From Dunaliella salina (taxonomy: Eukaryota > Chlorophyta > Chlorophyceae > Chlamydomonadales > Dunaliellaceae): a stretch of 34,306 nucleotides of DNA. The stretch is from the NCBI GenBank assembly GCA_002284615.2, contig MU069540.1:260490-294795 (forward strand). The letters run 5' to 3'. Made by a program: the position numbers and the translations under genes. Below the pieces are notes generated by a model. That model ran no database searches. It was not told the DNA's origin and saw nothing but the letters and a program-made list of their open reading frames with translations. This document shows positions 29,572 to 34,306 of this stretch, one piece after another; the stretch's first letter is position 1, and the number at the start of each line of letters is the position of its first letter.

Positions 29572-30964
29572 TCAAGTCTTGAAGGTTTTCTCAAGAGTGC
29601 GTCTGGTGCTGGCAAGTTTGTAGGCATACATGACAGAATGAGCATGAAGCTTCCGAACAAGCTTAGTGGCCTTGAAAGTGTCAAAACCAAGCTCCTTAAG
29701 AGGCTCCAATGTGTGCGGGGTGTAGATGACTCCTCCCGCACCTAGCAGGATAGTATGGAGGGTGACTTGAGATGAAGCTCTAGAAAGATGACGGCAAAGG
29801 TTGCGGTGCTGCTGCTTGGAGGCCTCGAGCTGGCTGTAAGGCCGGGTGCCCTCACAGTATTTGACTTCTACAAGGTGGATGTGCCTCTGATCTGGGTGGA
29901 GCTGACTGGGGTCACGAGCTTTGAGTGTGGGTGGAGTGCCTGTGGCTGGCGCTGAGTCCTCCCTGTTCCCCCCGCGCCCCCCTGTACTTCTCAATTCATA
30001 ACAAGGATTTGACCTCGGCGCCCTTTTCAGAGGAACAACTAATAGAGCATCAGGCCGGTTGGAAGTGAGCCTATCCTTATCAGGAAAGCGCCACGGGAAA
30101 ATATATTTGGGGAGGGTCCTATTAGTACTACTAGTAGCATGTTCTGGGATCTGTAAGTCTTGCAAGGCAAGACGGTCTGCTCTGCCAATGTCCATGGAGG
30201 CAATACCTGCCCCAACAGGGCCTTTGCCGATGGCTTTTAGGAGGATTCTGCTGGCAATATTGTGTCGCTCAGTTACCATACCAGATATGGTAGAATTGTT
30301 GCATCCTGAAAAGAAAAGAAAAGAAAAGTCTACGCAAGCCAAAGGCCGCGTGCATTAAGGGAAGAACCCCTAACAAAAGTTAGAGGCCTCACCAGGAGGC
30401 CCTCCACCTAAACTAGACAAAACTAGCCTAGGAGAGAGCAAGAGACAGAACTAATGGGGATCTGGAGGATTGCTAGCCATGCCCCTGAGCGCTCGAACTC
30501 TCCTCCTTCCATCCTCAGCCGCCGCCGCGCGCCCAGCAAACCCCCTCCCAGATGCCCTCTGCATCCTGATAAGATTTGAAGGGCACTGTCAAGTTCTTCA
30601 CAGAGGGGGCATTGTGGGTTGGTGGAAACTTTGAAGCGCACCGCGTGTTTTTGATTGAAGAGGGTACCTGTGCGGTATTCAAAAATATTTTGCCTCATTT
30701 TGAAAGAGAGTGTTGACATGGTCCAGAAGGCATTGCTGATATTTTTGTGGATGTGGGGAAGCAGAATTTGGTAGAAAGAGTAGTACCCTGTGTTGGTGTT
30801 GGCCTTTCCAAGTCTGTGTTTTGAGTGCATGTGTTTTTGTAAAGCATCATGGAGGTTGGAGAAGTGTTTAAGCTTTCCGGCAGGTGGGTAGAATACATCA
30901 AGTAATGGTACATTCTAATTTGCATGATCATGCGAGGGATTTTCTGCCATGCATGAATATGCAA
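29572..30964 (-). pseudogene. Non-LTR retroelement tail: CCHC and RLE-like endonuclease (copy f)
   Basis: Minus-strand reading: KLKHFSNLHDALQKHMHSK, LGKANTNTGYYSFYQ, YRTGTLFNQKHAVRFK, finger CPLCEELDSALQILSGC (the His is Gln). After a 250-bp insertion (30310-30559) it continues NNSTISGMVTERHNIASR, GPVGAGIASMDIG, RPDALLVVPL, HIHLVEVKYCEGTRP and TILLGAGGVIYTPHTLEPL. The complete RPD...E-V-K core makes this the best-preserved PD-(D/E)XK match. A Gly/Thr/Pro-rich stretch sits between RPD and EVK. The frame ends at 29572 by a frameshift shortly before the family's NPPDPH end. The 5' side stops near 30964, close to repeat R. Confidence 0.85.
30300..30569 (-). mobile_element. 250-bp 5'-truncated retroelement copy nested in copy f, with target duplication
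   Basis: TGCATCCTGA lies at 30300-30309 and 30560-30569. The 250 bp between match the end of copy b (19080-19345): the G/C-rich CGCGCGGCGGCGGC-like stretch, the ORF end A-S-N-P-P-D-P-H-TAG, and the GGTGAGGCCTCTAACTTTTG and TTAATGCACGCGGCCTTTGG 3' UTR blocks. It ends in (TTTTC)n on the minus strand. Removing it restores ILSGC-NNSTIS in frame, matching LSGC-QNHIIS of copy d. The two outermost bases of the duplication could belong to the tail. Confidence 0.88.
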
Positions 30965-30995
30965 CTAAGCTGCTGTTTAGTAAAAGGCATCCTTT

Positions 30996-31165
30996 ACCCT
31001 GTGTGCTCCTTTTTAGGCGCCGTGAGTCCATTCTGCTCCTTGGACATATGATGGACCAGTTCCATGTCACAGTGCTGGCGCTCAGTACTTGCTTCGAACT
31101 TACAATTACCTGCGTTTTGTGCTGCATTGCTGTACGGAAACTCATCATATGCAGTGTATTACCCA
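30996..31165 (+). repeat. Dispersed repeat R, copy 2
   Basis: Matches 22590-22755 at roughly 75% by eye in the same orientation. It lies just beyond the 5' end of copy f. No conserved translation. Confidence 0.75.
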
Positions 31166-31908
31166 ACATGTCTTAGATGTCTTTCATTTCGAACCTCAGT
31201 GTTATTTTAGGGCGACTTGCGCAATGTCCAGTTGTGTGTCCGGGACGAAGAAACGAAAACGACAGAAGCTGCATAATCAAGTAAAGCGTCTTGTGTAAGA
31301 AGCAGGCGATGTGTTGCGGATGTCTATGTTTGGTTTCTATTTTAACATTTTGCTTCTCAGCGTTACACCCAGGTGGAGATCTGCAAGTCGAATCCTGGGT
31401 GGGAGTGCGGCTTCCATCGGAGCCCTTAGGTGGGGAACCTGGGAGCTCGTTTCCTTCACACACATCCAAGCGGTAAGCGCAGATCTTCCTTTCTTTACTT
31501 GTTTTGGATCGGGAAAAAGCGTTTCTTCTCACTTTCTATTTTCAAAATTCAAATTTCGACACATTTGTCCGCCAAGCTTGATCCAGCCGAATCGTCCTCA
31601 TACACAAGTACAATCCTGCTCTGCTTTGCTTTCCTCCTTTCAGGCTGCAGCAATACAGCAATTACAACAATATTCAACCCAGAGTTTGTACTCATACGAG
31701 TATGGAATTTGCCATTTAGGGCCATGAAAGCATGATAAGAAGTTCAGCTCTTTTCAACAGAATTCAACATTGTAGGTTAAAGCGTAAAAATTCAAATTGC
31801 ATTCATTAGTACATGCACATAATACAAGATGACACCAGAAAAAACTAGTGCACCTCCTTCACGTTCATCAGTAATGAACCAAGCACAGCTACTTCCATAT
31901 CCTCCACG
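31166..31908. other. Intergenic region / 3' UTR of the glutathione transferase gene
   Basis: No coding region recognised. A TGTAA on the minus strand (31662-31666) about 243 nt after the glutathione transferase stop could be its polyadenylation signal. Confidence 0.4.
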
Positions 31909-33109
31909 TCAAGGACTGGCAAGTACAGCAGGTGTCGTCATGAAACAAACATCCTCCAGCTTGTTGCTGCTGCCCCTGCCGTGCGGCTTTTCCAGGTCCA
32001 AATCGGCTTGTGTTGGACTGCGCCACAGGAACAGCCAGGGGTACACTGTACTGAGGATGGCTAAAGGGGAGAACTCCATGCATAAATGCAAGGGAGCGTG
32101 TATCAATAAAAAGCGATGCACCATACAAAAGCCTTGGTACTATGCTAAAACAATTATAATCCAGAGCTCTGGGATGCAGAGTATCACGCACAAAGAGCAC
32201 CAAGGCCTCAAGGACTCACCCATAAGGAACAATCCCACTTGGGTTCAAGGGAAAAAGGCTGCTGTGGTAGCTGTGGCGTGCGGCATCAATGTCGAGCGTG
32301 TCACGAACCTGCACATGAAACGAAAGGAAATCCAAGTGCAGCCACATTTATGCGCATGTCTGGCACACAAATGAATAAAATCGTACAGTCGCAGGACGCA
32401 AAGCACGCCAGAAATTCGCACAGTCGCAGGACGCAAAGCACGCCAGAAATTCGCACAGTCGCAGGACGCAAAGCACGCCAGAAACGTGTGCAAGGACGGA
32501 AAGCAGAGCAGGGAGAAGTAACAACAGACGACCCTCATCTACTGACACACCGACCTGGCAAAAACAGCAGATGTCTGCTAAGTGCTAAAAGTGAGCATGA
32601 CCCAGCATTGCGATCCAAGCACGCACTTCCGCATGCCAAATGTTGCCTGCTCAGCGACAAGTGCACCCACAATTCATGGAATAGAAGCAACCTGCAGGCA
32701 GAGCACCATTTCACACTTTCATAGGATCTGGGCCCAACCTCTTCCACAATGGCAGTCATCAGCGCACCTGAAGGGATGAGCCATCAACTTCAACCTGCCA
32801 CATGTCTCGCAGCCATGCGCTCAAGTTGGGATAGTCCATGATGCGTTTCCTGGGAAGACACAGCGTTCGTTGCCACTGAATGTGCTGGAGGAGAGAAAGA
32901 AGACGTCCTTCCATTAAAGGTTGCATTAGGGAGCCACACCAGGGGAAGCAGCCCTAACACTGCTGAAAACCAAGATGTCCTGAGCCGCATTTCAGAAAGG
33001 GAGGCACTGGACGAGGCAGGGAGAGCCTGGACTCACTTGTTGCATTTGAAGATGGAAGCGTAGACAGCGTCAAAGCGGGAAATGGTGGGCAAGAGCCTGA
33101 TGTCGGCTT
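31909..33109 (-). CDS. Xi-class glutathione transferase (glutathionyl-hydroquinone reductase), C-terminal exons
   Basis: These enzymes (ECM4/YqjG-like) reduce glutathionyl-hydroquinones using glutathione. Four exons join in frame with consensus sites: 33109-33037 (73 nt), 32849-32768 (82 nt), 32308-32220 (89 nt) and 32050-31909 (142 nt, TGA stop). The product reads ADIRLLPTISRFDAVYASIF-KCNK, RIMDYPNLSAWLRDMWQ, VRDTLDIDAARHSYHSSLFP, LNPSGIVPYG and, near the end, DLEKPHGRGS. The D-I-R-L-x-P-T-x-x-R-F-D, Y-P-N-L-x-x-W-x-R-D and N-P-x-G-I-V-P motifs with a late A/K-P-H-x-R are diagnostic of the C-terminal helical domain. The tail after PHGRGS is about 22 residues longer than the bacterial end. 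The thioredoxin-fold domain with the catalytic Cys lies upstream, beyond the window or in unrecognised exons. Confidence 0.92.
32386..32485. repeat. 35-bp tandem repeat, three units, in glutathione transferase intron
   Basis: CAGTCGCAGGACGCAAAGCA begins at 32386, 32421 and 32456. It lies within the 459-bp intron between the exons at 32849-32768 and 32308-32220. Units are nearly identical, and 35 is not a multiple of 3. Confidence 0.95.
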
Positions 33110-33164
33110 CTGCACATTGACGAGCATCGCACGTGAGATTCTTGTTGCCGCTTACGATGCCTTA

Positions 33165-33490
33165 CTTGCAGGTCATGCGTAATGTGAGATTCTTGGTGAT
33201 GCTCACAGCGCTTTGCTGCAGGTCACGGAGTTTCTAGATTCAACTCCATGAGATGCCCTCTAATAGGCATATACAGCGATGAACCCTTACCTAACAGTGC
33301 TTTACTGCGGGTCACGGAGTTTCTAGGTTCAACTCCATGAGATGCCCTCTAATAGGCATTTACAGCGATGAACCCTTACCTAGCAGTGCTTTACTGCAGG
33401 TCACAGAGTTTCTAGGTTCAATTCTACGAGGTGTCCTCTGATAGGCATATGCAGCGATGAGCCCTTACCTTACAGTGCTTTCCTGCAGGT
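33165..33490. repeat. 89-bp tandem repeat (three units) plus partial 57-bp units
   Basis: GCAGGTCACGGAGTTTCTAG-type unit starts recur at 33221, 33310, 33399 and 33488, exactly 89 bp apart. Before them are shorter partial units sharing GTGAGATTCTTG and CTTGCAGGTCATGCG (33130-33220). It lies in the intron upstream of the first visible glutathione transferase exon. On the minus strand every 89-bp unit contains CCTGCAG|TAAAGCACTG followed by CTAG|GTAAGG, an acceptor-like and donor-like pair 14 nt apart. Confidence 0.92.
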
Positions 33491-34209
33491 CATACATGGT
33501 GTGACAAGGCCCCCTGATTGTTGAACTGCCACAGACAGGGTCAAACCAAACTCATTCCTGCCCCTGCTAAACTCGAATACACCTGATTTTGTTAAGCATC
33601 ATGCCTATAAGTTGTAAGCAAGGTTACACACGGAGGGAACAATATGATGAGCGATAGTAGCAAGAGCATGCACGCCACTGAGTGAGGAGACAGAGATGGC
33701 ACAACATTGAGCCCCTGTCCACTGCAAGTGTCCTCTTTGAAAGCAAGCCACTTCTAAGACTCCAAAGTAGCTTCAATGTGAGGAACCCACCGCTCTGGGT
33801 ATTATTTGATCACCAACAAAAGAACCTATAGAAGGTTAGTGGCGATCCAGTGAACAAAGTTGACTAGAAGACAGCGCCAACCAGGGGACCAGAAATGACA
33901 GTCACTAAGCAAAAAGAATCGACAAGATGGCTGCAATTAAGTGGTTTTTGTCCATCAGAGTGTCAATTAAGAAAACAACAGACAATCAAGGGTCAACAGA
34001 ACACCAGGCTGCAATTAAATGAAGCGTCCACTTGAGTGTTGTCAACAAAATAGAGTCAGCACTGGCCAGTACTGAAGCTCAACTATCAAAAAAGGCAGTC
34101 AGTATCGTGGCCACGTTGGCCTGAACCTTGTTTGACTGCTATGAACAACTTGAGTTAAAGACGACGATACCATCATACTGCTCTTTAAAATGACAAACTC
34201 ACTTGTCGG
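33491..34209. other. No exon recognised (probable upstream intron of glutathione transferase)
   Basis: The N-terminal exons expected on the minus strand were not found here. No ORF with a thioredoxin-like C-P-x-A motif was seen. Confidence 0.4.
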
Positions 34210-34240
34210 TGCGCGCGCGTGCGTGCGTGTGTGAGTGTGA

Positions 34241-34306
<66 letters not shown>
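34210..34306. repeat. (GT)n microsatellite
   Basis: GC/GT-mixed start grading into a pure GT run up to the right window edge. Confidence 0.98.

Noticed and set aside
32386..32485. CRISPR-like array of 35-bp units
   Set aside because: Head-to-tail repeats with no spacers, inside an intron.
33221..33490. CRISPR-like array
   Set aside because: The 89-bp units are contiguous tandem repeats without unique spacers, in a eukaryotic intron.

Overview
The window reads as nuclear DNA of a green alga (Chlorophyta). It holds an octotricopeptide-repeat (OPR) protein with a strict 38-residue period, a family greatly expanded in chlorophyte algae. Genes are split by GT-AG introns, trinucleotide repeats encode poly-Gln and poly-Ser, microsatellites are very dense, and the retroelement tails carry RNase H, a CCHC finger and a restriction-like endonuclease, a combination known from Chlamydomonas Dualen/RandI elements. 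A Dunaliella-like alga would fit, but the species is inference. Nothing bacterial (operons, ribosome-binding sites, CRISPR) was seen, and no tRNA or rRNA gene was recognised. The assembly has a 237-N gap (17270-17506) inside a CA repeat and a single N at 455.

Three host genes can be assembled exon by exon. (1) An OPR protein on the minus strand: exon 1 16777-14997, exon 2 13974-13822, and a further exon 11691-11551. (2) Head-to-head with it, starting 284 bp away, a two-exon plus-strand ISD11/LYRM4 gene (17062-17144 joined to 17605-17767), an Fe-S cluster assembly factor of mitochondria. (3) At the right end, minus strand, the last four exons (33109-33037, 32849-32768, 32308-32220, 32050-31909) of a xi-class glutathione transferase (glutathionyl-hydroquinone reductase); its catalytic N-terminal half lies beyond the window.

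The rest is mostly decayed mobile DNA. 0-11 kb holds fragments of an L1-type LINE (2.8-3.5 kb), a large inverted repeat (3.5-5.65 kb), a Ty1/copia pol remnant whose 3' end is tandemly multiplied (7.9-9.3 kb), two copies of an unnamed repeat (0.3-0.6 and 9.85-10.2 kb) and a long hairpin (10.4 kb). 18.6-31.2 kb is a nest of at least five copies of one non-LTR retrotransposon family, in both orientations, plus another L1-type fragment. The family ends in a CCHC finger, a PD-(D/E)XK-like endonuclease domain, a conserved NPPDPH-stop and a shared 3' UTR. One copy carries RNase H. Another is preceded by reverse transcriptase and by a decayed reading frame that looks like chromodomain, PHD-type zinc finger and PCIF1-like methyltransferase modules. 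Comparing copies resolves nested insertions with target-site duplications, one a 300-bp insert with a 78-bp, 94% paired hairpin.

A second theme is tandem duplication at exon-intron junctions. The OPR gene has two such arrays, and the glutathione-transferase intron has an 89-bp array in which every unit carries AGGT proto-splice sites.
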